Source: Microbacterium cremeum (GTDB taxonomy: Bacteria; Actinomycetota; Actinomycetes; Actinomycetales; Microbacteriaceae). From it: a stretch of DNA of 64,000 nt. Shown here piece after piece: positions 26,253 to 35,392 of the stretch. The position numbers and the translations under genes are program-made. The notes under the pieces are model-generated. The model did not search any database and was not told the DNA's origin. It was given only the letters and a program-made list of their open reading frames with translations. The stretch is taken from contig NZ_CP063812.1 of assembly GCF_015277855.1 (NCBI RefSeq), forward strand, positions 806,001 through 870,000. The letters are read 5' to 3'. Position 1 is the stretch's first letter. Each line of letters starts with the position of its first letter.

Positions 26253-26324
26253 GCCCCGATAGCTCAGTGGCAGAGCACTTCCATGGTAAGGAAGGGGTCG
26301 TCAGTTCAATCCTGACTCGGGGCT
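26253..26324 (+). tRNA. tRNA-Thr (GGT)
   Basis: The acceptor GCCCCGA / TCGGGGC pairs fully, the anticodon loop ATGGTAA carries GGT, and the T arm has GTTCAATCC. It is first of a pair with tRNA-Met. A TATTCT word at 26219 may be the -10. Confidence 0.93.
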
Positions 26325-26359
26325 CGCAGCATCCGTCTCAGTGACCGCGGATGCGGTGC

Positions 26360-26433
26360 GGCAGGGTAGCTCAGTTGGTGAGAGCGCACGACTCATAATC
26401 GTGAGGTCGCGGGTTCAAGCCCCGCTCCTGCTA
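26360..26433 (+). tRNA. tRNA-Met (CAT), elongator type
   Basis: The acceptor GGCAGGG pairs with TCCTGCT using terminal G-T pairs, as in other actinobacterial elongator tRNA-Met genes. The anticodon loop CTCATAA carries CAT. It lacks the initiator-type mismatched first pair. It follows tRNA-Thr by 35 bp. Confidence 0.92.
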
Positions 26434-26442
26434 CAGATCAAG

Positions 26443-26465
26443 ACCCCCGGATTTCCGGGGGTTTT
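26443..26465 (+). terminator. intrinsic terminator after tRNA pair
   Basis: ACCCCCGG and CCGGGGGT flank ATTT and end in a T-run. It ends the tRNA-Thr/tRNA-Met transcript 9 bp after the last tRNA. Confidence 0.9.
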
Positions 26466-26559
26466 GTCGTGTCGGGCCCGTGACTGCCGCGTACCCACCT
26501 TCTGCAGCTAGCGTCGTAGGAGATGGTGGCGCGTCGCATCGCGCGGCGAGGAGGAACCG

Positions 26560-27906
26560 ATGAGCGCTGTGGGGGTCGACCCGCCGGCGTTGCTCGACGG
26601 TCGGTATCGGCTGGGCGAGTGCGTCGGCGAGGGCGGCATGGCCCGCGTCTACCGAGCTGAGGACGTGATTCTGGGCCGGACGGTCGCGATCAAGCTGATC
26701 CGGCCTGGAGTCGACGGCGCCTCGTCGGAGCGCGCGCGGAGCGAGGTGACACTGCTCGCTTCGCTGAATCATCCGTCTCTGGTGACGCTGTTCGATGCCC
26801 GTCTCGTTCCCGGCGAACCCGAGTATCTGGCGATGGAGTTCGTCGACGGACCCACGCTTGCATCGCGGGTGGCCTCCGGCGGGCCGCTGCCCGCCGAGAT
26901 GGCCGGACACCTCGCAGCGGAGCTCGCCGAGGCGCTTCACGTCGTGCACACGGCCGGCATCGTGCACCGCGACATCAAGCCGTCCAACGTGCTGCTCAGC
27001 CCCGCCCCGCTGCCCGGCGCCCGGCCGCGCGCGAAGCTGGCGGACTTCGGGATCGCATACCTGCTCGATGCCTCTCGCCTCACCTCGCCGGGGCTCGTGA
27101 TCGGGACGGTGGCGTACTTGGCGCCCGAGCAGATCCGAGGTGGTGAGCCGGCACCCGCGTCCGACATCTATTCGCTCGCCCTCGTGCTTCTGGAAGCGCT
27201 GACGGGGGAGCGCGTGCATCCGCACGGGGCCGGCATGGCGGCTGCGCTCGCGCGGCTCGAGAGCCCGCCGCCGATCCCTGCGTCGCTGGATCGCCGCTGG
27301 GCCGATCTGCTCACGCGCATGATGCGCCTCGAGCCGTCGGAGCGCCCGACCGCGGCCGAAGTCGCCATCGCCGCGCACCATCTCACCGAGCGGGTGCCGG
27401 CGGTCGCGCCCGAGACGCCCCGGACGCAGACCGACGCCACCGCTGCGCTCACCGCACCGACGCTCCTCGCGCCGGCGGAAGTCACCGCGCCGACGCTCCT
27501 CGCGCCGGTGGCGGCCACCGTCCCGGCGTCATCGGCGCCCGCCTCAGGTGGGCAGCCGCTCCGCGACCGTCGACGGAGGCGACTGATCGCGACGATCGGA
27601 GGAGCCCTCGCCGCCGCGGTCGTGGCGACCGCGGCGATCATCGGCATCTCGACGCTCGCGGGCTCGCCGCAGACACCCGATCCGGCGCTGACCGTGCCCG
27701 CCGAGGACCCGTCCGACGTCCCGCCGGATGACACCGGCAACGACATCGTCGTGGGTCCCGGGATGACCGACGAGGAGCGCAAGGCCGCGGAAAAGGAGCG
27801 CAAGCGACTCGAGGAGGAGCAGAAGAAGCGCGAAGAGGAGCAGCGCAAACAGCAGGAGGAGGAGCAGAAGCGGCTTGAGAGGGAACAGCGGGACGACGAC
27901 GACTGA
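26560..27906 (+). CDS. membrane Ser/Thr protein kinase with charged coiled-coil tail
   Basis: The 448-residue protein has a kinase domain with GEGGMARVYRA (P-loop), Lys45, HRDIKPSN (residues 136-143) and DFG (162-164). A TAPTLLAP doublet, a membrane helix near residues 350-370 and an acidic stretch follow. It ends in a coil of Glu/Lys/Gln repeats, about residues 415-448. The coil would lie outside the cell, where PknB-type kinases usually carry PASTA repeats; none are here. The ATG at 26560 has GAGGAGG upstream. It is single and directly precedes the LuxR/MalT gene by 95 bp. Confidence 0.9.
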   Translation: MSAVGVDPPALLDGRYRLGECVGEGGMARVYRAEDVILGRTVAIKLIRPGVDGASSERARSEVTLLASLNHPSLVTLFDARLVPGEPEYLAMEFVDGPTLASRVASGGPLPAEMAGHLAAELAEALHVVHTAGIVHRDIKPSNVLLSPAPLPGARPRAKLADFGIAYLLDASRLTSPGLVIGTVAYLAPEQIRGGEPAPASDIYSLALVLLEALTGERVHPHGAGMAAALARLESPPPIPASLDRRWADLLTRMMRLEPSERPTAAEVAIAAHHLTERVPAVAPETPRTQTDATAALTAPTLLAPAEVTAPTLLAPVAATVPASSAPASGGQPLRDRRRRRLIATIGGALAAAVVATAAIIGISTLAGSPQTPDPALTVPAEDPSDVPPDDTGNDIVVGPGMTDEERKAAEKERKRLEEEQKKREEEQRKQQEEEQKRLEREQRDDDD

Positions 27907-28001
27907 CCCGGCGCGGCGATCGCGCCCAGCGGCGGAGCACGCAGCGGCACGCCGACGTCATGGTCCGATGGCGGGCAACCCGGGCACAATAGGATGCCGT
28001 C

Positions 28002-30239
28002 GTGGGGGATGATCTGGGCGACGATTCGTCGCGCCGCGATCTGCAGAGGATTCTGCTCGCGAGCAAGACGCGTGCGCCTACGCCGCGAACGGCAACCGTC
28101 AGTCGCCGGCATCTCATCGATCGCGCACGAGCAAGCGCGGCGCCGGTGGTCTCGATCAGCGCGCCCGCCGGCTACGGCAAGTCCACGATGCTCGCCGAGT
28201 GGGCGGCGACCGAGACGCGCGTCGTCGCGTGGGTGTCGCTCGATCGCACCGACGACGACCCGGCATCCCTCCTTTCGGTGATCGCAGCGGCATGCGCCTC
28301 GTTCAGCCCGGCCGCCGAAGACGTGATCGCCGAGATGCGAGGCATCGGCCCGACATCGCTCGGCCGGTCGGCGCCGCTGCTCGCCGGTGCGCTGGCCGCG
28401 TCTCCGAAGGCCTTCGTGCTCTTCATCGACGACCTGCACCGCGCGCGGTCGTCGGCGTGCCAGGACGCGATCGAGGTGCTGCTCTCTCGCGTCCCCGCCG
28501 GGTCGCAGGTCGTCTTGTCGAGCCGTCATGAGCCACCGGTTCTCGCACGTCAGCGGGCCGCCGGGCGGTCGTGGGATCTGTCTGCGGGCGATCTCTCGCT
28601 CGACTCGCGGGGCGCCCGCGCGATCTTCGACCAAGCCGAGGTCGCGATCGACGACGACGATCTCCGCGGCATCGTCCAGCGTTGCGAGGGATGGCCGACA
28701 GGCATCTTCCTGTGTGCGCTCGTCGCGCGCAGCGGTGGCGAGGCGCGCTCGGTGACGGGCGAGGACCGCTACCTCTCGGACTACCTCTACCGCGAATGCC
28801 TCACCCGGCTTCCGGACTCGCTCCAGTCGTTCCTGCGGCGGACCGCGGTGTTCGATCAGCTGTCGGCGGCGAGCTGCAACGCGCTGCTCGGCACGGACGA
28901 TTCCGCTGCCCGCCTGCAGGAAGTCGAGGCGCTGAACCTCTTCCTGGTGCCGCTCGACCGTGAACGCGGGTGGTACAGATACCACGCGCTCTTCCGCGAG
29001 TTCCTCCTCGCCGAGTTCGAGCGCGCGGAGGGGGCGGATGCCGTAGCCGACATGCATGCGCGGGCGGCCCGGTGGCACGAGGACCACGGCCTCCGGGTCG
29101 AGGCCGTCGAGCACCTCCTGCGCGGCGGCCGGACGGCGGATGCGGCGCGGCTGATCGGCGAGATCGCTCTGCCGCTGTACCAGGCCGGGCAGGTTCTGAC
29201 GGTCGATCGCTGGCTGTCGGCGCTCGGCGAGAGGTTCGTGCGGGCCAGCCCGCCGCTGGCGCTCTTCGCCGCGTGGATCGCGATCCTCCACGGGCGCACG
29301 CGAACCGCCGAGGCCTGGGTGCGGATCGTGGAGGAGGTCGACACGACGCCGTTCCCCCCAGAGGCCCGCCAGGCGTTCGCGGCCTCGCAGGCGATGCTGC
29401 GCGCTGCGATGTGCGCGGGCGGGTTCGAGCAGTTGCTCGTCGACGCGACCTTCGCGTACGGGCACGAGCCGGCGGGCAGCGACTGGCGGAGCCTCGCGGC
29501 GTACCTGTACGGCTCGGCGCTCCTGCTCGCCGGCGACGCGGACGCCGCCCGGCCCGCGCTCACCGAAGCCGCCGGCGCCCTGACGCCCGCCGCCGCCTCG
29601 GATCGCGTCATCCTCGCCGAGGCGGAGCTCGCGATCCTCGCGATCGAGGAACGGAACTGGCCGGATGCCGCGGCCCACGCCCACCGCGGAGTGGCGCTGA
29701 TCGACGAGCTCCACGTCGACGGCTACGCCACCACGGCGCTGGCGCTGGCCGTGGCGGCCCGCGTGGCGTTCAACGACGGGAGGCGCGCCGAGGGCGATCG
29801 CCTGCTCGCCCGCGCCATGCGCGCCCGTGTCGGATGCACGTACCTGCTGCCCTATCTGTCCATGCGCGTGCGACTGCAGCTGGCGAAAGCACATCTCGCG
29901 ATCGGCGACCGCTCCGCCACCAACCATCTGATGCGCGAGATCGACGACCTGCTTCACCGGTGCCCTGACGTCGGCGCACTCTCCGACGACATCGAGGCGT
30001 TCCGTCGCACGCTCGACACGCATCCGGCGCTCGGCGGGTCGGTGCCGCTCACCCCGGCCGAGCTGCGCCTGCTCCCGTACCTGCAGACGCACCTGACCGT
30101 CGCCGAGATCGGCGATCGCCTGTTCGTCTCGCGCAACACCGTGAGCTCGCAGCTCGGGTCGATCTACCGCAAGCTCGGGGTCACGACTCGCAGCGGGGCT
30201 GTCGACAGTGCGATCGAGGTCGGCCTGCTCGGGCGCTGA
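28002..30239 (+). CDS. LuxR/MalT-like ATP-dependent transcriptional regulator
   Basis: This 745-residue protein has a Walker A motif APAGYGKST (near residue 54-62), Walker B VLFIDDLH, a TPR-like helical middle and a C-terminal LuxR HTH (LTPAELRLLPYLQTHL to GSIYRKLGVTTRS). The layout is that of MalT/STAND regulators. These oligomerise with ATP and an inducer to activate transcription. The target cannot be read; maltose genes are 20 kb away and have a different, LacI-type operator. The start is GTG 28002. Its stop abuts the rhomboid stop on the other strand with no gap. Confidence 0.9.
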   Translation: MGDDLGDDSSRRDLQRILLASKTRAPTPRTATVSRRHLIDRARASAAPVVSISAPAGYGKSTMLAEWAATETRVVAWVSLDRTDDDPASLLSVIAAACASFSPAAEDVIAEMRGIGPTSLGRSAPLLAGALAASPKAFVLFIDDLHRARSSACQDAIEVLLSRVPAGSQVVLSSRHEPPVLARQRAAGRSWDLSAGDLSLDSRGARAIFDQAEVAIDDDDLRGIVQRCEGWPTGIFLCALVARSGGEARSVTGEDRYLSDYLYRECLTRLPDSLQSFLRRTAVFDQLSAASCNALLGTDDSAARLQEVEALNLFLVPLDRERGWYRYHALFREFLLAEFERAEGADAVADMHARAARWHEDHGLRVEAVEHLLRGGRTADAARLIGEIALPLYQAGQVLTVDRWLSALGERFVRASPPLALFAAWIAILHGRTRTAEAWVRIVEEVDTTPFPPEARQAFAASQAMLRAAMCAGGFEQLLVDATFAYGHEPAGSDWRSLAAYLYGSALLLAGDADAARPALTEAAGALTPAAASDRVILAEAELAILAIEERNWPDAAAHAHRGVALIDELHVDGYATTALALAVAARVAFNDGRRAEGDRLLARAMRARVGCTYLLPYLSMRVRLQLAKAHLAIGDRSATNHLMREIDDLLHRCPDVGALSDDIEAFRRTLDTHPALGGSVPLTPAELRLLPYLQTHLTVAEIGDRLFVSRNTVSSQLGSIYRKLGVTTRSGAVDSAIEVGLLGR

Positions 30240-30863
30240 TCAGACGGCTCGCGCCGTGTGCGCGTGGCCGCGCCTCGGGCGCGTGACGATCGCCGCGACG
30301 CCTCCGCCGATCGCCCCGAACAGGTGTGCCTGCCACGAGATCCCCTCGGCGGCGCCGAAGATCCCCGCCAGCATGCTGCTGCCGTAGAGCACGGCGACGG
30401 CGATCGCGATGAGCGCATAGAGGATGCCGTGCCCCAGCGATCGCGCGACGAATGCCCGGACGAGCAGGTAGCCGAAGTACCCGAACACGAGTCCCGAGGC
30501 CCCCACCGTGACGGCGCCCGGCGCGGTGAACACCCACGTGCCGAGACCGCCGATCACGGCGATGATCGCCGTGATCGCCCAGAAGCGCCCGATCCCATCG
30601 AGCGCGACGAGCACTCCGAGGATGAGGAACGGCACCGTGTTCGACAGCAGGTGCGGCCATCCGCTGTGCAGAGCGGGCGAGAGCACCAGGCCGTCGAGCC
30701 CGTCGAGCGTCCACGACTCGATGCCGTACAGGTGATTCCAGCTGCCGGGAATCACGTCGTCGAGCACGCGGACGATCCACATCACGCCGAGGAGGATCAG
30801 CGGCTGGATGACGCGGCCGAGGATGCCGCCGCCCCGGCGCTGCGGTGGGCTCGTGCTCGTCAT
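30240..30863 (-). CDS. rhomboid-family intramembrane serine protease
   Basis: The 207-residue protein has six hydrophobic segments. Ser123 lies in VGASGLVFGYFGY and His180 in ISWQAHLFGAIGG, the Ser-His dyad of rhomboids. The first loop WPHLLSNT carries the HxxxN-like oxyanion region. It cleaves membrane protein substrates inside the bilayer; the substrate is unknown. The ATG is at 30863, 95 bp from the divergent esterase. Its stop is immediately next to that of the MalT-like gene. Confidence 0.9.
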   Translation of the reverse strand: MTSTSPPQRRGGGILGRVIQPLILLGVMWIVRVLDDVIPGSWNHLYGIESWTLDGLDGLVLSPALHSGWPHLLSNTVPFLILGVLVALDGIGRFWAITAIIAVIGGLGTWVFTAPGAVTVGASGLVFGYFGYLLVRAFVARSLGHGILYALIAIAVAVLYGSSMLAGIFGAAEGISWQAHLFGAIGGGVAAIVTRPRRGHAHTARAV

Positions 30864-30958
30864 ATGCCCATCGTCGCATCCATCGCGTCGGCTTGAGCGG
30901 CTGACGCGACACCGGCCGATAGCCTCATCGGAAGGACCACGATGATCGGGGGACAGCG

Positions 30959-31996
30959 ATGGCGCCGGAGACGGACGAGAAGCGCACGCGTACGCGGCGG
31001 CATCGGGGACTGCTGATCTCTCTCGGAGTCGTCCTGTCGATCGTGCTGGCCGTCGTGGTGGTCCTCTCGCTGACGCCGTGGCCGTCGGCGATGCTGATCC
31101 GGGCGGTCTTCGAGCAGGGCGGCAGATCGACCGCCGCCGAGATGAGCCGCCACGTTCCCGACACGCCGCTGCGTGAGCTGACCGGCGTCGCGTACTCCGA
31201 CGCGGGCGACGGCCTCACCCTCGATGTGTACACCGCCGCCGGGGAGGGGGAGGAGCGCCCGGCGGTCGTGTGGATCCACGGCGGGGCATGGATCTCGGGG
31301 TCGTCCGCCGACGTCGATCCGTACATGCGGATTCTCGCCGACGCCGGGTACACCGCGATCGCGGTGAACTACACCCTCGGACCGGAGGGCGTCTATCCGA
31401 CGGCGGTCGACGAGATCAATGAGGCGATGGCCTATATCGACGACCACGCCCAGGCACTGTCGGTCGACTCGAGCCGGCTGGTGATCGCGGGCGATTCGGC
31501 GGGCGGTCAGCTCGCGAGCCAGATGGCCACCTTGGTGACGAACCCCGAGTACGCCGAGCTGATGGACGTCGACCCGGCGTGGTCGGCCGACCAGCTCGTA
31601 GGGGCGATCCTCAACTGCGGCGTGTACGACCTGCGGGCCATGACGGAGTTGCCGGGCATCGCCGGCTGGGGCTTCAAGGTCGCCCTGTGGTCGTACACCG
31701 GCACGAAGGACTGGGCGGCGGAGTCATCCGGCGCCACGATGTCGACGATCGAGTTCGTCACGTCGGACTTTCCGCCGACGTACATCAGCGGCGGCAACGG
31801 CGACGGCCTCACATGGCTCGAGGGCATCCCGATGGCCCAGCGGCTGCGGAGTCTCGGTGTGCCGGTGACCGCCGTGTTCTGGCCGGCGGATCACGAGCCG
31901 GCCCTTCCACACGAGTACCAGTTCCATCTCGACCTCGACGAGGCGCAGCACGCTCTCGACGAGACGCTGGCGTACTTGGACTCCGTCACGTCCTGA
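30959..31996 (+). CDS. membrane-anchored alpha/beta-hydrolase esterase
   Basis: The 345-residue protein has a short basic N-terminus and one membrane helix (residues 18-38), then a hormone-sensitive-lipase-like hydrolase domain. The oxyanion motif is WIHGGAWISG and the nucleophile is Ser180 in GDSAGG. The likely catalytic His is in WPADHEPALP. The enzyme should face outward and hydrolyse small esters; the substrate is unknown. The ATG is at 30959. The gene stands alone, 200 bp before the copper ATPase. Confidence 0.87.
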   Translation: MAPETDEKRTRTRRHRGLLISLGVVLSIVLAVVVVLSLTPWPSAMLIRAVFEQGGRSTAAEMSRHVPDTPLRELTGVAYSDAGDGLTLDVYTAAGEGEERPAVVWIHGGAWISGSSADVDPYMRILADAGYTAIAVNYTLGPEGVYPTAVDEINEAMAYIDDHAQALSVDSSRLVIAGDSAGGQLASQMATLVTNPEYAELMDVDPAWSADQLVGAILNCGVYDLRAMTELPGIAGWGFKVALWSYTGTKDWAAESSGATMSTIEFVTSDFPPTYISGGNGDGLTWLEGIPMAQRLRSLGVPVTAVFWPADHEPALPHEYQFHLDLDEAQHALDETLAYLDSVTS

Positions 31997-32151
31997 CGAT
32001 CCGGCACCGCGTGCCGGCCGAGGCGACGACGGATGCCGGGGGACCGCGCTCGCGCGGGGCTGGGCGGCATCCTTCACGAACGTCATCGATTGGAGCTCGG
32101 TGAAGCCTGCCACGCCTGGAATAGTGTGCGCGCCGGCGGGGTTGCGGGTGA

Positions 32152-32166
32152 TACCCCCTGGGGGTA
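32152..32166. promoter_or_regulatory. CsoR-type copper operator
   Basis: TACCCCCTGGGGGTA is a perfect 7-1-7 palindrome matching the G-tract operator of CsoR repressors. It lies 30 bp upstream of the ATPase start, so copper release of CsoR would switch on export. A csoR gene is not in the window. Confidence 0.82.
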
Positions 32167-32195
32167 CTAATGAAGTAGCGCGAGAGGAGAGCACG

Positions 32196-34496
32196 ATGAG
32201 CGACCCGCACGATCACGGCACGCACGGCCTCACCCATGCCCACGACACTCACGTCGGCGACGCCGGGAACGACGGGCACGGCGACCACGCGCACGATCAC
32301 GCGGGTCACTCGCACCACGCCCACGATTACTCCGGCCACGCGCAGGACCACTCCGGCCACGCGCACGATCACGCGGGCCACGCGCACGATCACGCGGGCC
32401 ACGCCCAGGCCGGCGACACCCCCGCGATGGATCACGCCGCGATGGACCACGCCGCCCACGCCGGGCACGCTGCCCCGGGCGGCCACGCCCGGCACGGCGG
32501 CCACGCCGGACACGGTGCTGACCATGTCGCCCAGTTCCGGCGCCTGTTCTGGATCAACCTCGCGCTCGCGGTCCCGGTCGTCGCGTTGTCGGGCATGTTC
32601 GCGATGATCCTGGGGTACTCGCTGCCCGATGTGCCGCTGATCGGATGGATCCCGCCCGTCCTCGGCACGGTCATGTTCGTGTGGGGAGGCCGGCCGTTCC
32701 TCACCGGCGCCGTGTCGGAGCTGCGCGCCCGTCAGCCCGGCATGATGCTGCTGATCGGTCTCGCGATCACGGTGGCGTTCGTCGCCTCGTGGGGGGCGAC
32801 CCTCGGGCTGCTCGACCACCAGCTCGACTTCTGGTGGGAGCTCGCGCTCCTCATCGTCATCATGCTCCTCGGGCACTGGCTCGAGATGCGCTCGCTCGCG
32901 CAGACGACGTCGGCGCTCGACTCGCTCGCGGCGCTTCTCCCGGATGAGGCCGAACGCGTCGAAGGCGACCGCATCGTGACGGTGGCGCCCGCCGAGCTGC
33001 GTGTCGGGGATGTCGTCGTCGTCCGCCCGGGCGGCAGCGTCCCGGCCGACGGGCGCATCGTCGACGGACGCGCCGACATGGACGAGTCGATGATCACCGG
33101 CGAGTCGCGCCCGGTGGCGCGCGCTGCTGGTGACCCCGTCACGGCGGGCACCGTCGCGACCGACTCGGGGCTGCGTGTCGAGGTCACCGCGATCGGGGAC
33201 GACACCACGATCGCCGGCATCCGTCGCCTCGTCGCCGAGGCGCAGAACTCGACGTCGCGCGCGCAGCGCCTGGCGGATCGCGCGGCGGGCTGGTTGTTCT
33301 GGTTCGCGCTGGGCGCGGCGGCGGTCACCGCGATCGTGTGGACCGTGCTCGGTCTGCCCGACGAGGCGGTCGTGCGCACCATCACGGTGCTCGTGATCGC
33401 GTGCCCCCACGCACTCGGCCTCGCGATCCCGCTCGTGGTGTCGATCGCGACCGAACGCGCGGCCCGCGGCGGCGTGCTCGTGAAGGATCGCCTGGCGCTG
33501 GAGAGCATGCGCACGATCGACGCCGTGCTCTTCGACAAGACCGGCACGCTCACCAAGGGCGAGCCGACCGTCGTCGACGTCGCCGCGGAGTCGGGCCTCG
33601 ATGCCGACACTGTGCTCGCGCTCGCCGCGGCCGCCGAGGCCGACAGCGAGCACCCGCTCGCCCGGGCGATCGTGCGCGCGGCCGAGGCCCGCGGCATCCG
33701 CATCCCCACCGCGACCGGGTTCGCCTCGTCGCCCGCGGTCGGCGTCACCGCGACGGTCGAGGGCCGCGACGTGCGGGTCGGCGGCCCGCGGCTGCTCGAA
33801 GACGTCGGGGCCGCCGACGTGAGCGCCGCCGAGGCGTGGCGCGAGCAGGGCTCGATCGTGCTTCATGTCGTGCGCGAAGGCACCGTCATCGGTGGCCTCG
33901 CGCTGGCCGACGAGATCCGCCCCGAGTCGCGCGAAGCCGTCGAGGCGCTGCACAAGCTCGGTGTCGAGGTGGTCATGATCACGGGGGATGCCGAACCCGT
34001 GGCCCGGTCGGTGGCCGAGGCCCTCGGCATCCGTCGTGTCTTTGCGGGCGTGCGTCCCGAAGACAAGGCCGCGAAGGTCGCCGAGCTGCAGCGCGAGGGC
34101 AAGAAGGTCGCGATGGTCGGCGACGGCGTGAACGACGCTCCCGCACTCGCGCGAGCCGACGTCGGCATCGCGATCGGCGCGGGCACCGACGTCGCGATCG
34201 GGTCTGCCGGGGTGATCCTCGCCTCGAGCGACCCGCGGTCGGTGCTGTCGGTCATCGAGCTCTCGCGTGCGAGCTACCGCAAGATGACCCAGAACCTGTG
34301 GTGGGCGGCCGGGTACAACCTCATCTCGGTGCCGCTCGCGGCCGGCGTGCTCGCACCTGTCGGGCTCGTGCTCCCGATGTCGGTGGGTGCGATCCTGATG
34401 TCGCTCTCGACGATCGTGGTCGCCCTCAACGCGCAGCTGCTGCGCCGGCTCGACCTCGCGCCCGAGCGCAGCGCCCGGGCCGTGCTCGAGCGCTGA
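32196..34496 (+). CDS. copB: copper-exporting P1B-type ATPase, CopB-like
   Basis: The 766-residue protein starts with about 110 residues rich in His (HDHAG-type repeats), a metal-binding head. The membrane CPH motif is CPHALGLAIP (Cys403-Pro-His), which defines P1B-3 (CopB) pumps for Cu(II)/Ag rather than CPC CopA. Phosphorylation Asp447 lies in DKTGT, with the TGES actuator motif and GDGVNDAPAL present. It should export copper. The start is ATG 32196 with GAGAGGAGAG upstream; the frame upstream is open but covers the operator. It is followed by a strong hairpin. Confidence 0.93.
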   Translation: MSDPHDHGTHGLTHAHDTHVGDAGNDGHGDHAHDHAGHSHHAHDYSGHAQDHSGHAHDHAGHAHDHAGHAQAGDTPAMDHAAMDHAAHAGHAAPGGHARHGGHAGHGADHVAQFRRLFWINLALAVPVVALSGMFAMILGYSLPDVPLIGWIPPVLGTVMFVWGGRPFLTGAVSELRARQPGMMLLIGLAITVAFVASWGATLGLLDHQLDFWWELALLIVIMLLGHWLEMRSLAQTTSALDSLAALLPDEAERVEGDRIVTVAPAELRVGDVVVVRPGGSVPADGRIVDGRADMDESMITGESRPVARAAGDPVTAGTVATDSGLRVEVTAIGDDTTIAGIRRLVAEAQNSTSRAQRLADRAAGWLFWFALGAAAVTAIVWTVLGLPDEAVVRTITVLVIACPHALGLAIPLVVSIATERAARGGVLVKDRLALESMRTIDAVLFDKTGTLTKGEPTVVDVAAESGLDADTVLALAAAAEADSEHPLARAIVRAAEARGIRIPTATGFASSPAVGVTATVEGRDVRVGGPRLLEDVGAADVSAAEAWREQGSIVLHVVREGTVIGGLALADEIRPESREAVEALHKLGVEVVMITGDAEPVARSVAEALGIRRVFAGVRPEDKAAKVAELQREGKKVAMVGDGVNDAPALARADVGIAIGAGTDVAIGSAGVILASSDPRSVLSVIELSRASYRKMTQNLWWAAGYNLISVPLAAGVLAPVGLVLPMSVGAILMSLSTIVVALNAQLLRRLDLAPERSARAVLER

Positions 34497-34511
34497 CCCG
34501 TCCTCCTGCCA

Positions 34512-34553
34512 GTCACGACTCCGCCTGGGCAGCGTCTCAGGCGGAGTCGTGAC
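34512..34553. terminator. hairpin after the copper ATPase
   Basis: Sixteen-base perfect arms (GTCACGACTCCGCCTG and complement) enclose a 10-nt loop. There is no T-run. It probably ends or stabilises the copB transcript. Confidence 0.75.
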
Positions 34554-34579
34554 ACGCCCCGCAAGGATAGGGTTTGAGG

Positions 34580-35389
34580 ATGACGACGACTCCTCCCGGT
34601 TGGTACGACGACGGCCACGGCGCGATGCGCTGGTGGGACGGCAGCCACTGGACGGAGCACGTCGCACAGCCCGACCCCGAGCCCTCGGCGGATGCGCCCA
34701 CGGAAGCCGAGATCGTCGCCGCGTATCCTGCGCAGTCCGCCGACCCGGCGGGCGCCTACCCGCCGCATCCGGGCGACCCGGCGGGCGCCTACCCGCCGCA
34801 TCCGGGCGACCCGGCGGCCTACATGGCCGCGCACCCGGGGTACGGCGCAGCGGGCTATCCGGGTGGCGGCTTCGCCGCCGCGACCGAGCCGCGTCGCACC
34901 TCGAAGCTCTGGATCCTCTGGCTCGTGCTCGGACTCGTGCTGCTCGGGATCGTGATCGCCGCCGCCGTGCTCATCCCGATCCTGCTGATGAGCGCTGCGA
35001 CGTCGGGCGCCGGGGGCGCCGCCGGGTCCGACGACGAGCGCGCGGCGGTCGCCGCCGTCGAGCTGTACGACGACGCATGGCAGGATGCCGACTGCGAGGC
35101 CTTCGAGGCGTCGACGACCGACGACTTCCGCGCCTCGACCGGCATCGGCGACTGCGAGTCGTTCGTCGCCGAGGCGGAGCTGTTCGTCGAGTCCGTCGAG
35201 GACTACGAGGTGCGCGTCGACGACGTCGCGAGCGAGCAGGGCACGATCACGGTCACCACGACCGAGACCTATCTGACCGTGCTCGACGACACCGGCGAGC
35301 CGCTCGAGACGCCCGAGCCCATGTCGGCCGTCTACACCTACACCGTGGTCGCGGTCGAGGGCGAGTGGGCCATCGACGCGATCGGGTAG
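34580..35389 (+). CDS. DUF2510 membrane protein with extracellular domain
   Basis: The 269-residue protein opens with PPGWYDDGHGAMRWWDGSHWTEHV, the DUF2510 zinc-ribbon-like PGWY module. Two copies of PAGAYPPHPGD and one membrane helix near residues 108-138 follow. The C-terminal domain of about 120 residues contains two cysteines about 16 residues apart, perhaps a disulfide. Such proteins sense or scaffold at the membrane but no function is known. I chose the ATG at 34580 because GAGG lies just before it. Its stop is 3 bp before the TauE start. Confidence 0.82.
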   Translation: MTTTPPGWYDDGHGAMRWWDGSHWTEHVAQPDPEPSADAPTEAEIVAAYPAQSADPAGAYPPHPGDPAGAYPPHPGDPAAYMAAHPGYGAAGYPGGGFAAATEPRRTSKLWILWLVLGLVLLGIVIAAAVLIPILLMSAATSGAGGAAGSDDERAAVAAVELYDDAWQDADCEAFEASTTDDFRASTGIGDCESFVAEAELFVESVEDYEVRVDDVASEQGTITVTTTETYLTVLDDTGEPLETPEPMSAVYTYTVVAVEGEWAIDAIG

Positions 35390-35392
35390 CGC

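Noticed and set aside
28002..30239. MalT-like regulator considered as activator of the mal operon.
   Set aside because: The operator there is LacI type, and MalT-box words were not seen upstream of malE; the distance is also large.
31986..34667. 893-codon minus-strand frame opposite the copper ATPase.
   Set aside because: Its His/Arg/Asp-rich content is the reverse complement of the ATPase codons; no domain can be recognised.
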